34,198 nt of DNA from positions 1 to 34,198 of the forward strand of contig NZ_VCKX01000119.1 in NCBI RefSeq assembly GCF_005889725.1, in the 5' to 3' direction. The stretch is from Nonomuraea zeae. Lineage in GTDB: Bacteria; Actinomycetota; Actinomycetes; Streptosporangiales; Streptosporangiaceae. The notes beneath the pieces were generated by a model. It saw nothing but the letters and a program-made list of their open reading frames with translations. It ran no database searches and had not been told where the DNA came from. Shown here piece by piece: positions 9,363 to 17,464 of the stretch. A program made the translations under genes and the position numbers. Position 1 is the first letter of the stretch, and the number at the start of each line of letters is the position of its first letter.

Positions 9363-9887
9363 ATGACCCCGACTCTGCGCACTGACCGCATGCTGCTGGA
9401 GCCGTACGCCCTCGAAGACCAGGAAGACTTCGTCACCCTGTTCCAGGACCGGAGGGTTTCGCAGTGGATGGGCGATGGCCCTGCTACCGAGGCGGAGGAC
9501 CGTGCCCTGTTCGGACGGATCTTCACAAAGGTCTACGCCCAGGAGCTGTTCGACGTCTGGGCCGTTCGTCGGAACGGTCTCTTGATCGGACACGCTGAGA
9601 TCAAGCCGACCGACACGGTCCAGGGCTACGAGATCATCTACGCGCTGGCCCCTGATGTGTGGGGATCGGGTCTGGGGAGAGAATTGGCCGAGGCGATCGT
9701 CGCCTACGGCTTCGACGCCCTGGGGCTGACGGAGGTGTACGCCACCGTAGCGGCGTCAAACGGTGCCTCGCTGGCTGTCCTGAACAGGATCGGCTTCGAG
9801 CACGTCCGGGACATAGCCGAAGATGACGGCAGCACCACTCGTGTGCTGACGCGCCGTCGAGCCGAACGGCCTACCCGGCAGGACTAA
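9363..9887 (+). CDS. GNAT N-acetyltransferase, RimJ/RimL type
   Basis: 174 residues from ATG 9363 (MTPTLRTDRMLLEPY). The start was chosen because this is the standard N-terminus of the Acetyltransf_3 group (T-x-R-L-x-L-x-P), although the frame is open further upstream into the WD40 remnant. The acetyl-CoA binding motif is visible as PDVWGSGLGRELAEAIVAYG, followed by the typical EVYATVAASNGASLAVLNRIGF segment. Substrates in this group range from ribosomal proteins to antibiotics, and this one cannot be predicted. The gene is intact among pseudogenes, which suggests it is retained or recent. Its TAA is followed at once by the ATG of a small ORF. Confidence 0.85.
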   Translation: MTPTLRTDRMLLEPYALEDQEDFVTLFQDRRVSQWMGDGPATEAEDRALFGRIFTKVYAQELFDVWAVRRNGLLIGHAEIKPTDTVQGYEIIYALAPDVWGSGLGRELAEAIVAYGFDALGLTEVYATVAASNGASLAVLNRIGFEHVRDIAEDDGSTTRVLTRRRAERPTRQD

Positions 9888-10154
9888 ATGGATTTGGGCG
9901 GTCTGCCGGCCGATGAGCAGCGGGTCGATTACGCGGCCTCAGGCATCGGCCGTTTCCGTCCCTGTGTGGCAGGAATCATCCGCGACAAGGATGAAGGCGG
10001 GCCCCGGTGGCTGGCGTGGGACAACGAGCGCTGGCATCTGCCCAAAGCGTTGCGCCGGCATCTCGACGGCGGTGAAAGGAGGCACTCTTGCGTGAGAGCC
10101 GGACCGGCGTATGGTTCCTGCCGGTCCGGCCGACTGCTGCCAGGCGACCGCTAG
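9888..10154 (+). CDS. Small hypothetical protein next to GNAT
   Basis: 88 residues. The ATG follows the GNAT stop codon directly (TAAATG), so translation could be coupled. The first 60 residues contain FRPCVAGIIRDKDEGG and WLAWDNERWHLPKALRRHLDGGE, which loosely recall a Nudix N-terminus (a strand, then WHLP and G-E). The 23-residue Nudix box is not there, and the frame runs on into low-complexity sequence and across the terminator hairpin. It may be a truncated Nudix-like gene or chance. I do not assign a function. Confidence 0.35.
   Translation: MDLGGLPADEQRVDYAASGIGRFRPCVAGIIRDKDEGGPRWLAWDNERWHLPKALRRHLDGGERRHSCVRAGPAYGSCRSGRLLPGDR
10098..10130. terminator. Hairpin terminator, 11-bp perfect stem
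   Basis: GCCGGACCGGC and GCCGGTCCGGC pair perfectly around an 11-base loop. It lies 29 bases beyond the stop codon of the small minus-strand secreted ORF and near the end of the plus-strand GNAT transcript, so it could serve both. No T-tract is present. Confidence 0.6.
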
Positions 10155-10158
10155 GGCG

Positions 10159-10293
10159 CTACCAGCAAATCTTTCCGCCATCCTGGATCGATATCTCAGT
10201 GCTTGCCGTTTCAGCCGAGCCAACCCCGGGGAACCCGATGATCAGGCCTGCGGTGAGCAATGACAAACTCAGCGAACCAACTATCTTTCGCAT
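10159..10293 (-). CDS. Short secreted peptide with signal sequence
   Basis: 44 residues from ATG 10293. A GGAGG lies about 9 bases upstream, a good ribosome-binding site. The product begins MRKIVGSLSLSLLTAGLIIG: two basic residues, then an uninterrupted hydrophobic core, then VGSAET, a good signal-peptidase I site. The mature part would be about 17 residues ending in KICW with a single cysteine. A strong hairpin terminator follows 29 bases after the stop. The ribosome site, signal peptide and terminator together support a real transcription unit, though the short mature part could also mean a secreted protein truncated by a stop. I recognise no family. Confidence 0.55.
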   Translation of the reverse strand: MRKIVGSLSLSLLTAGLIIGFPGVGSAETASTEISIQDGGKICW

Positions 10294-10604
10294 CCCTGCT
10301 GACCTCCAGCGACATAGCTCGAATTAAATGATTGATCTTGCTCGAGAGGCCAAGCAAGCATAACTCCGTCGCTTTCACGTCGCCGCTTGTTCTCCGCCAG
10401 GATTCGCCGCATTCCCGTCAATTCCGGCGCTTCACCGACCGAGCCGAAGCGGATGGCGTTGTCGGCGAACGATTTGGCGCCCGCCAGCGCGTCGCCCAGG
10501 CTGCCCAGGTGCCGGCGGGCGGACGGATGCGGCAGACGTGCCTGTGACCGCGGTCGTCTCAGACACCGGCCGCCTCGGTGCGGCCGGCGCGGGCCACGGT
10601 GGCG
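10294..10604. other. Gap upstream of the secreted peptide
   Basis: This should hold the minus-strand promoter of the 44-residue ORF. A minus-strand open stretch here reads LGDALAGAKSFADN and GEAPELTGMRRILAENKRR, which looks protein-like. It has no start codon, and I could not assign it to a family. It ends at a stop that overlaps the start of the secreted ORF, so it may be the tail of a degraded upstream gene. Confidence 0.3.
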
Positions 10605-10880
10605 CTACGCCTCGGGGAACATTCCGGACCTCAGCCTGCTGGACGTTCCCATCCGCAACATTGCCGTTCTGGGCGAGGACATCGCCGCAAACACCGTTCG
10701 CGACCCCCACCGCGTGGGCGACGCTCTGCGGACTCTCATGGCATGGTGGCGACAGGGGACGCTGGAGCCTCGTCCGCCGGCTGCGACGATGCCGCTGGAG
10801 GACGCGGCCCAAGCCCTCACCTCGGTCACCCCAGGAAGCCGCCGACGGCAAGATCGTCCTTTCCGCGCCTTCACTCTGAC
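10605..10880 (+). pseudogene. C-terminal remnant of a quinone-oxidoreductase-type dehydrogenase
   Basis: One frame reads IPDLSLLDVPIRNIAVLGED, then GDALRTLMAWWRQGTLEPRP and MPLEDAAQALTSV. A second frame then supplies EAADGKIVLS. This is the end of the zinc-type alcohol dehydrogenase / NADPH:quinone reductase (MDR) fold: substrate-loop residues, a helix ending in W-x-x-x-G-x-L-x-P, the (Y/M)PLEDAAxAL helix and the final GKIVL strand. Members are about 320 residues; only about 85 remain, with a frameshift before the last strand and no nucleotide-binding GxGxxG domain. The IS5-family remnant adjoins it on the right. Confidence 0.6.
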
Positions 10881-10965
10881 GCCGCCGGTCGCGCGGCGCG
10901 GATCACATACAAGGCAGTCTTCAGTCACCGTTCACGACGGGGAGCACACGTCGCCGTCATGTCCT

Positions 10966-11515
10966 AGAGCCTGTACGGAGTTCGAATCTTCAGACTGATC
11001 GGAGGCTTCGGACCCATAGGACGGCTCCGCGTAGGTGCAGGCCGGCCAGGTAGCTGTCGGGAGTCTTGTCGAAGCGGAAGGCCAGCCCGCGCCACTCCTT
11101 GATCCGATTGACGCACCGTTCCACCGTGTTGCGTTCCTTTAGAGATCGGGATCATGACGGACCGGCCGGCCACCGCGGGAACCACGCTTCTTGCGGTTGG
11201 CCGCCTGGTCGGCCTTCTCCGGGATGACCGCCTTGATGCCTCGCCGACGCAGATAGGCGCGGTTGCCGCGGCAGGAGTACGCCTTATCGGCGGCCACCGC
11301 GCCCGGCCTGGTCCGCGGACGCCCCACCGGCAGACTGATCTTGATGCGCTCCAGCACCGCGCGAAACTGCGGGCTGTCTCCAGCCTGACCGGCAGTGAGA
11401 ACGAAGGACAACGGACGACATCGCCGGTCGGCCGACAAGTGCACCTTGCTGCTCAGCCCGCCCCGCGAGCGACCCAGCTTGGTCGCCTTCAGCCGGAACC
11501 TGTGCTGGCGTCGCT
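10966..11515 (-). pseudogene. IS5-family transposase remnant
   Basis: The minus-strand frame reads LGRSRGGLSSKVHLSADRRC, then LTAGQAGDSPQF, VAADKAYSCRGNRAYLRRRG and IKAVIPEKADQ. It stops at HDPDL. After that stop, in another frame, come KERNTVERCVNRIKEWRGLA and DKTPDSYLAGLHLRG, with a final TGA at 10992-10990. This is the second half of an IS5 (ISL2-like) DDE transposase: the second D region (AADKAY) and the E region (NTVERCVN) are both visible. One base is missing at the junction near 11140, which creates the stop. The N-terminal half with the first D is absent beyond about 11515. GAGCCTGTACGGAGTTCG at 10966-10983 is a likely terminal repeat. The element cannot move by itself. Confidence 0.8.
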
Positions 11516-11773
11516 CCCGCCGTCGCCCATCCCCGTCTCCGTCCCCATCTTCGCCGGGCTCACCGTCACGGGCGTTTTGCGCCGGCCAGAAGTGGAATTC
11601 GAAGACACACCTGTCTGGACAGCAGCGAAACGGCGGACCGAGTGGAGGACATCCCTGGACATTAGCGAAGGCGCTGCGCAAGCCCAACACGGGTCACCCG
11701 TCCGGGACGCTCCTCCCCTGCCGCCCTCCCCCCAGCCAGCCGAGGGAGGTGGCGAGGACAAATCGCGCGGGTA

Positions 11774-12334
11774 TGGCAGCGACACAGGCCAGCGTCGCAG
11801 CATCGCGGAGGCCTACGAATACGTGGCGGCCAAGAACATCTTCTTCCTGCTGGGAGCGATCAAGGACACCGAGGGGGCGAGCACCCCTCCGGCACTCACC
11901 AGCGATCCCGGCACATCCATCTTCATCGTGGAGTGCCCGCCCGGTGACGGGCCGGCTCTGCACGCTCATTTGAAGACCCGCGAAACCTTCATGCCGATCA
12001 CAGGGACCTGGCAGATCCTGTACGGAGACAGGGGGGAGCGACCTCCACCTCGAGCCGATGGACATGATCGCCGTGCCGCCGGGGTGACGCGCGCCTTCAA
12101 GAACGTCAGCGGTCAGCTTCTCGGCCGTAAACCATCAACACCCGGGGCTCCACGCCAGATTCGGCTGAAACCGCCTACCTGATGGCGGTCGTGCAGGGAA
12201 CTGCCGAAGAAGCGCTCAACGACATCGTCCTGACATCGGCGGTCGGCGCTGAGATCGTCCGGCTTTTCGGCGAGGAGGCGTTGAAGGGGCTGGAAAGGAT
12301 CGGCATGAGCTTCGACGCAGGCCTTCCTCACTGA
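11774..12334 (+). pseudogene. Cupin-domain protein, frameshifted
   Basis: Frames in succession give AEAYEYVAAKNIFFLLGAIK and GTSIFIVECPPGDGPALHAH, then (K)TRETFMPITGTWQILYGD. This is a cupin motif 1 with metal-ligand-like H-x-H and E. They continue with LHLEPMDMIAVPPG in a second frame, AFKNVS back in the first, and TINTRGSTPDSAETAYLMAV to LERIGMSFDAGLPH in a third, which ends at 12334. The protein would be about 170-185 residues, the size of single-cupin oxygenase-like or sensor proteins. At least two frame changes break it. The exact start is unclear; ATG 11774 is one option but is out of frame with the first recognisable segment. A strong hairpin follows 8 bases after the stop. Confidence 0.7.
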
Positions 12335-12342
12335 TGTGTCCG

Positions 12343-12368
12343 GCCTCCTCCGGGTGACTGGAGGAGGC
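12343..12368 (+). terminator. Hairpin after the cupin gene
   Basis: GCCTCCTCC and GGAGGAGGC form a perfect 9-bp stem with an 8-base loop, starting 8 bases after the cupin stop codon. It is a likely terminator without a T-tract. Confidence 0.6.
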
Positions 12369-12509
12369 AAGGCCGAACCGGCGACCCGCCGGCCGTCGCG
12401 GCCGCAGACCGCCTGAGAGCCGCCCCGTCCCCGCTTCGGTTCCCGTGCCGCGACCCAGGCTGCACGTCATGATCCACCCACCTGCTGGGCCCTTTGGAGA
12501 CTCACCCCC

Positions 12510-13519
12510 ATGACCCTTACCTGGACCGCGGCGTTCCGATCGGCGCCGGTCAGCCCGTACGAGCCGATGACGCTCATCCACTCACCGCGTGGCTTCGCCG
12601 GCCAGACCCTCCGCCAGGTCGTCCGCGTCCGCACAGTTCGCCTGCGAGTCCAGCTCAGCAACCTCTACGGCAGGCAACCTCTCACCATCGCCCGCACCCA
12701 CGTCGCGGGACACGCCACCGCGGCCGCGGTCAACATCGGCACCGACACCGTCGTCACCTTCGGCGGAGTGCCCCGGGTGACGATCCCGCCCGGGCAAGAA
12801 GCCAACAACGACCTCATCGACTTCGCCACCGACCTGTCCATCAGCACCTACCACCCGACAACACCGATGACGCGAAGCCTGCCACCTACCATCCCTTCAC
12901 TCTGCAGACCGGCTATGTGACCTCAGGCGACGCCGTCTCCCATCCGGACCTGCCCGGCGGTGAACCGCTGCAGTCCCGGTTTTTCCTCAGCGGAATCGAC
13001 CTCTGGGCCCCCGCCGACCGGCAGGTGGTGGCCGCCGTCAGCGACTCGCTCGCCGACGTCCTCGGCGAGCGGGGTCTGGCCCGGTTCAACCGCGACCTGC
13101 TCACCGTTCCCGACGTGACCCACGTCGTCGTGCGACTTGGCGTCAACGACATCGGCATGCCCGGCATGTTCGACCTTCCCCAACCCCCGACGAGCGACCT
13201 CATCGCCGGTCTATCCGCCCTCGCCGAACAGGCCCGGCAACGCGCACTGAAGGCTGCCATCGCCACCATCACGCCCTTCAGCGGCGCGGCCTTGCCAGGC
13301 TTCGACACGCCCGAAAGCGAGCAGGCCCGGCAGCGACTCAACCGGCGGATCCGCGCCAACCAGGCATACGATGCGGTCGCCGAGCTGGACCGCGCTCTGC
13401 GCGACCCGCCCGCACCGGCCGCCCTGCGTCCCGACTACGACAGCGGCGACCACGTTCATCCCAACGACGCCGGAGCTCAAGCCATGGCCGACACCATCGC
13501 CAAGGCCCTCCTGGTCTGA
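12510..13519 (+). pseudogene. SGNH/GDSL-type esterase, frameshift and internal deletion
   Basis: ATG 12510 opens MTLTWTAAFRSAPVSPYEPM, then LRVQLSNLYGRQPLTI and an SIS-TYHP segment. This is the beta-sandwich N-terminal domain common in actinobacterial secreted SGNH hydrolases. The frame is lost near 12855-12862 and continues in the next frame with HPFTLQTGYVTSGDA and FFLSGIDLWAP. The esterase domain follows: the block that normally holds GDSIT and the G/N oxyanion blocks is collapsed to VAAVSDSLADVLGERG. The later LGVNDIG block and the final DHVHPNDAGAQAMAD with catalytic D-x-x-H are present. About 50 residues with the nucleophile region seem deleted. No signal peptide is visible at the start. 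It cannot encode an active enzyme. Confidence 0.75.
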
Positions 13520-13688
13520 GGCCGACCAGGGTCGATGGCTCTCCCTGGATGATCGCATTCCCGTCGGCGGCTGAATCGTTTCCCAGCGACCCGAGCGAGG
13601 TGCAGGATTTCAGCTGCCGCCTTCGCGAAGGGGGTGTTCGACAGCACTCGTCGGGCGGCAAAAGCCGGTTGGCCGCACAGAGGCGACC
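13520..13688. other. Short gap
   Basis: No gene or clear structure is seen between the esterase remnant and the phosphotransferase-like fragment. Confidence 0.4.
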
Positions 13689-13840
13689 GTGCACACTGGC
13701 TCGGTGATCACCTCACACCCACCTGCCGCGGCCCTCGCCTGGGCAGCCGAGATCGCCGGCTCCGGCGCTGCCGTGCGCGCCGTCAGCGCCTGGCCGGCGG
13801 CGCTCATGCTGCCACCCAGCTGCTGGAGTCCGGTGGACCT
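13689..13840 (+). pseudogene. Possible N-terminal fragment of an aminoglycoside-phosphotransferase-like protein
   Basis: The plus strand reads SHPPAAALAWAAEIAGSGAA, then VRAV. After a frame change it reads LAGGAHAATQLLES. This recalls the start of APH/choline-kinase-fold phosphotransferases, where an N-terminal helix precedes the glycine-rich nucleotide loop (LxGGxxxxTxLL). No kinase lobe follows. The match is short and the gene is clearly broken, so it is a tentative call. Confidence 0.35.
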
Positions 13841-13941
13841 TAGGTCGGGTCGCGGGCTGAGGTCACGAACGCGCCCCAACCCGCCGTCGCGCTCCGGTAA
13901 CCGGCTCCCACGTGGCCACCGGCTGGGCGAAAGCCCCAGGG

Positions 13942-14916
13942 TCAGCGGTCAATGGAATAGATTGACCTGAGCAATTCCGGGTTCTCCCCACCGATGTCTT
14001 CTCGCATGTTCACGGTCGTGTACATGACGTCGTTTCCCCAGTCATTGTGACCCAATCCCAGGGCATGGCCCATTTCATGCGTGACGACGTGGTTGTACGT
14101 TGTGCCGTTCTGCCCGTAATAGTCATTGAGCTCGATATGCGCCCCGAGCATCCTGCCGTACGTCGGCGGAATATAGTAGCGCGTGGTGTGACCGTACCAG
14201 TTGGTGGCGCCGTAGTTGGCGGAATGCACATCCACGCAATGCACGTTCTCGTACTGAGGACAGTAGTTCCAGTAATACCAGCTGTCGATGTTGGGCGTTC
14301 TGTTCCACTTGTACACGGCGTTATCCGTCGGCCATGCCGCGCCCGAATGGTCGTTGAACGCCACCACCGGGTTGACTCGGCCCATGTTCGTCCAGTAAGA
14401 GACCGGGCATGTGACCGAATGCGCCTGGCCATAGGTGCAGTCCCCCGGCGCCAAGGCCTCGACGTCGGAGTCGGCCTCTGCGGCGATGTGCCGAGCGACC
14501 TGGACGTTCTTCTTGCCTTCCGCCTGAAGCGACGCCGCGAGCTGCTCAGCGGTCACGCCGGGTGCGGGCGTATAGAGGTCCACCCGCACCCGGCCGTCCG
14601 GCAGCGTCTCAGCGGAGGTCACATCCGTGGAAGGGCCGGCTTCCGAGGAACCGCTGTCTGCCTTGCGGTCTCGGGCGACGCGGTCCGCGAGCTCCTGGTC
14701 CGTCAGTTTCGGATAGGCGGACACGTTCATTCGAGGACTTTTCGCTTTGGAGCCGGGGTCCGGCAACACGGGATCGGCCTCCGCGCTACGCGTGATCACT
14801 TCCTGCGTGTGCGCGGCCGAGGCCGGCGGCGCGGCCAGGAACTCGGTGGAGAGTGCAGGCATCACGACCAGCAGCACAGCCGCATATTTCTTGCGGCCGA
14901 GGGCAATTACTTTCAC
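13942..14916 (-). CDS. Secreted zinc metalloprotease (metzincin type)
   Basis: 324 residues from ATG 14916. The N-terminus is a signal peptide: KKYAAVLLVVMPALSTEFLA followed by PPASAAHT with an ASA-A cleavage site. Residues about 40-155 look like a propeptide. The catalytic helix HEMGHALGLGH (280-290) gives the three zinc-binding histidines and the general-base glutamate, and VMY with Met298 forms the Met-turn. This is the matrixin/reprolysin-like metzincin signature of actinobacterial secreted proteases. Cysteines at 160, 170, 219 and 227 could form disulfides outside the cell. The frame is intact. The neighbour upstream on the same strand is another secreted hydrolase, which suggests exoenzymes for peptide use, although each gene has its own gap. 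Confidence 0.9.
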   Translation of the reverse strand: MKVIALGRKKYAAVLLVVMPALSTEFLAAPPASAAHTQEVITRSAEADPVLPDPGSKAKSPRMNVSAYPKLTDQELADRVARDRKADSGSSEAGPSTDVTSAETLPDGRVRVDLYTPAPGVTAEQLAASLQAEGKKNVQVARHIAAEADSDVEALAPGDCTYGQAHSVTCPVSYWTNMGRVNPVVAFNDHSGAAWPTDNAVYKWNRTPNIDSWYYWNYCPQYENVHCVDVHSANYGATNWYGHTTRYYIPPTYGRMLGAHIELNDYYGQNGTTYNHVVTHEMGHALGLGHNDWGNDVMYTTVNMREDIGGENPELLRSIYSIDR

Positions 14917-15163
14917 GGTCAGCAGTAAAACTGGTGAAAGCGAAGCAGATCAACGACAATTCCAGCGGTTATCGCAATATTCATCTACGCGAAACTTGGG
15001 CCGGACGAAGCGAATAATAAATCCCCTGTGGCGTCGTAGTGACGGTCTCTTACGCGTATGGCGGATATACCGCCGAGTTTGGCGGTTATATGGTGCGATG
15101 GGCGTGGGCTCGCCATCGGTTCTCGGGTCCCTTCTGCACGATCCACGGGGTCCAGCGAGAAGA
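14917..15163. promoter_or_regulatory. Upstream region of the metalloprotease
   Basis: About 245 bases with noticeably lower GC than the genes around it, consistent with the promoter region of the minus-strand protease. It holds an imperfect inverted repeat at 15065-15091 (ATATACCGCC / GGCGGTTATAT around GAGTTT, one bulged base), which could be an operator. I could not fix -35 and -10 boxes. Confidence 0.4.
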
Positions 15164-15198
15164 CCGCCGGAGCGCGGCGGTGTGCCGCGGTCCGGCGG
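15164..15198 (-). terminator. Strong hairpin terminator after the S33 peptidase
   Basis: CCGCCGGA-g-CGCGGC and GCCGCG-g-TCCGGCGG form a 14-bp stem with one internal mismatch and a 5-base loop. It begins 6 bases beyond the stop codon of the minus-strand peptidase gene. Confidence 0.75.
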
Positions 15199-15204
15199 CT
15201 CGGG

Positions 15205-16767
15205 TTACCTACCGGCCAGAGCAGCCCAGTGCCGCTTGTCCGACGGCCACGTCTTCTGGGGCAGCTGCTGCCGCTTGAGCATGCTCTGCTCAGGGGTGCC
15301 CACGGCGCAGCGGGTACCGTGCGGCGGCACCTTCAGCGAAATCAGGTACTCGTCGAAGATGTCCGTCTGGCACTTGTCCTTGCCGTAGATGCGATGCCCC
15401 CAGCCCTCGTAGGTGAGCAGCACAGCCTTCGGGCCGAGTTGCCGCGCCGCGTTGGCGGACCACATGTACGGCGTGGCGGGATCATGCAGCGAGCTGCCCA
15501 GCAGGATCGGCGCGGTGCCCGTGTACTTCAGCTCGTGCGGCGGGTTGGTCGTGGTGGAGTTGAGACAAATGGGCAGGTCGTCGATCGGGTACGGGTGGTA
15601 CCGCACGTCGGGCGCGAGACGGTTGGACACGCTCATGTAGGCGGCATATTCGGCGTAGCTCCGCACCCGGAGGCTGTAATCCTGGCAGAGAATCCGGGTG
15701 GGCAGGTCGGCGACGTCGCCCTCCACGGGCCCACGGCCCGGCAGCGGCGGCACCCAGGACGGCTCCGCCCCGCCGCTCAGCCAGTTGATGACCTCGCTGA
15801 GCGTGCGCCAGTCGGGCCCCTCGGTGCCGAGCGCGGCGTTGTAGATGAGCTGCAGTTCGGTCATCGGACGGTTCGGGGAGGGCGGGTAGTACAGCTCGCC
15901 ACTCCGGGCCTTGGCCAGCAGATCCTTCCACATCTGACGGACGTCACGCCCGTGCAGGATGCAACTGGTGTCGGCCTCGCACCATCCAACGAACTCGTCG
16001 AAGGCGTCCTCTACGGCGATCGCTTCGGTGCTGAGGAAGCCCGCGACGCCGAGGCTGTGGTCCATGTTGCTGTCGAGCGCGAGCGCCCGGATCCGGTCGG
16101 GGAACAGCTCGGCGTACATCTGGCCGATCAGGGTGCCGTACGAGATGCCGTAGTAGGTGAGCTTGTCCTCGCCGAGCGCGGCGCGGAGCGCGTCCATGTC
16201 CCGTGCGACGTCGACCGAGTCGACGTGGTCGTACAGGGGGCCGGTACGGGCCCGGCAGTCCTTGTGCAGCTTCTTGGTGAAGAGGTTCCAGGCGTCGTAG
16301 TCGGCCTGGCTCGCCATGACGGTGTGCGGCATCTGGTTGTACACCGACGCCGAGCAGATCACCGGGTGGCTGCGGCCCACGCCCCGGGGATCGAAGCCGA
16401 CGATGTCGAAGCGCCGCTGCAGTTCCTCGGTGTAGGAGCCGGGAGCGCCGTAGACGGCCTCCACGCCGGACCCGCCGGGGCCGCCCGGGTTGATCACCAG
16501 CGACCCGACGCGGGCGGCGGGGTCGGTGGCCTTGCGCCGCGCGACGGCCAGCTCGATGGAGGGGCCGTCCGGCTTGGCCCAGTCGATCGGCACGGCCAGC
16601 TTGCCGCACTCGGCCTCGGGCTCCTCCGTACAGGGCGCCCAGGTGATGCTGCTCCGTCCTGTGGCAGTGCCGCCTTCCGGTTCGGTCGCCGCGACGGCCG
16701 TCGGAACAGGTAAAACCGCCACCAGAGCTAGGAATGCGGTGGCGAGCAGAGTTGTCGTTCTTCGCAC
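15205..16767 (-). CDS. Secreted S33-family peptidase (tripeptidyl aminopeptidase-like)
   Basis: 520 residues from GTG 16767, chosen because GGAG lies 5-6 bases upstream and the protein then starts VRRTTTLLATAFLALVAVLP, a clean signal peptide with an AVAAT cleavage region. An ATG 42 bases earlier (16809) would put extra residues before the signal. The alpha/beta-hydrolase features are in order: oxyanion segment NPGGPGGSG, FDPRGVGRSHP, nucleophile elbow YYGISYGT (Ser209 in this numbering), then the TAP-like C-terminal domain with SSLHDPATPY (Asp) and EGWGHRIY (His). Streptomyces tripeptidyl aminopeptidases of this size release tripeptides from peptides and proteins outside the cell. The frame is intact, and a hairpin terminator follows. 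Confidence 0.9.
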   Translation of the reverse strand: MRRTTTLLATAFLALVAVLPVPTAVAATEPEGGTATGRSSITWAPCTEEPEAECGKLAVPIDWAKPDGPSIELAVARRKATDPAARVGSLVINPGGPGGSGVEAVYGAPGSYTEELQRRFDIVGFDPRGVGRSHPVICSASVYNQMPHTVMASQADYDAWNLFTKKLHKDCRARTGPLYDHVDSVDVARDMDALRAALGEDKLTYYGISYGTLIGQMYAELFPDRIRALALDSNMDHSLGVAGFLSTEAIAVEDAFDEFVGWCEADTSCILHGRDVRQMWKDLLAKARSGELYYPPSPNRPMTELQLIYNAALGTEGPDWRTLSEVINWLSGGAEPSWVPPLPGRGPVEGDVADLPTRILCQDYSLRVRSYAEYAAYMSVSNRLAPDVRYHPYPIDDLPICLNSTTTNPPHELKYTGTAPILLGSSLHDPATPYMWSANAARQLGPKAVLLTYEGWGHRIYGKDKCQTDIFDEYLISLKVPPHGTRCAVGTPEQSMLKRQQLPQKTWPSDKRHWAALAGR

Positions 16768-17411
16768 ATTGCTCCAATCTTCGTCGGCCTGCACGCCCCC
16801 GCTTGGCAAGCGTGCGGCGAAGTTTGATCATGGCCTGTGCGGAACGTTGACAGGCACCTGCTTTCACAAATTGGCGGAAAGTCGGCGCACCCCGGACACG
16901 GCGGTGTTGGGCGCAACCGACACTCCCCAAGCTCTGCTGGGGTTGGCTTCCGTATCACTCGGCCGCTCGGCGGGAAGGTCAAGAACGCCACCCCAGCCAC
17001 GACGGTCGGCGTGAGTCCATCAGGTCCTCGTCCAGGACCCCCGACTCACCCCACCTGAGCAGCACGCAAACTCCGGCACTGAGCCGCCCGTATCCGGTCG
17101 CCTGCCGACGACACCATCACGATCAGGAGCCGCTCCGTACCGTAGGGGGCGCAACACCGGTACCGGACAGCACACCCCTGCGACCTCGGCCGAGCCCAGG
17201 GGCGAAGAGCCGGGCCGGCCGCCTCCGGGCGCCCCTGCTGCGTGATGAACCAGTCCAACCGCAAGAGACTCACGGCGAGCAAGTGAGCAAGGTTGTGTGA
17301 AGACTGCTCCTTCGTGTGATCACCGCAGGGCCGGGATCGGCGGATTACGGGATCACTGCGTCGTGCCAGTTCTGGCGACACGCGCGCAAAACACCCCGAG
17401 GTGCTCGCGTA
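16768..17411. other. Intergenic region upstream of two divergent genes
   Basis: About 640 bases separate the divergent S33 peptidase and the duplicated-domain protein. Several open frames exist but none reads like a protein. A small hairpin (CCCCAAGC TCT GCTGGGG, one bulge) lies near 16923-16940. The minus-strand promoter of the peptidase should be close to 16800-16850, but I could not identify boxes with confidence. Confidence 0.4.
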
Positions 17412-17450
17412 GTGAAACAGTTTCCTGTAGAACTGCGATCACGGTGAAAC
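17412..17450 (+). promoter_or_regulatory. Two GTGAAAC repeats before the duplicated-domain gene
   Basis: GTGAAAC occurs at 17412-17418 and 17444-17450, 32 bases apart (about three helical turns) on the same strand. The first is part of the small palindrome GAAACAGTTTC. They lie 15-53 bases before ATG 17465, where an operator would sit. Confidence 0.35.
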
Positions 17451-17464
17451 GAAAGGGGTGTGGG

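Noticed and set aside
11154..12182. 342-residue plus-strand frame
   Set aside because: It joins antisense IS5 sequence to a part of the cupin pseudogene. Only the cupin section is real.
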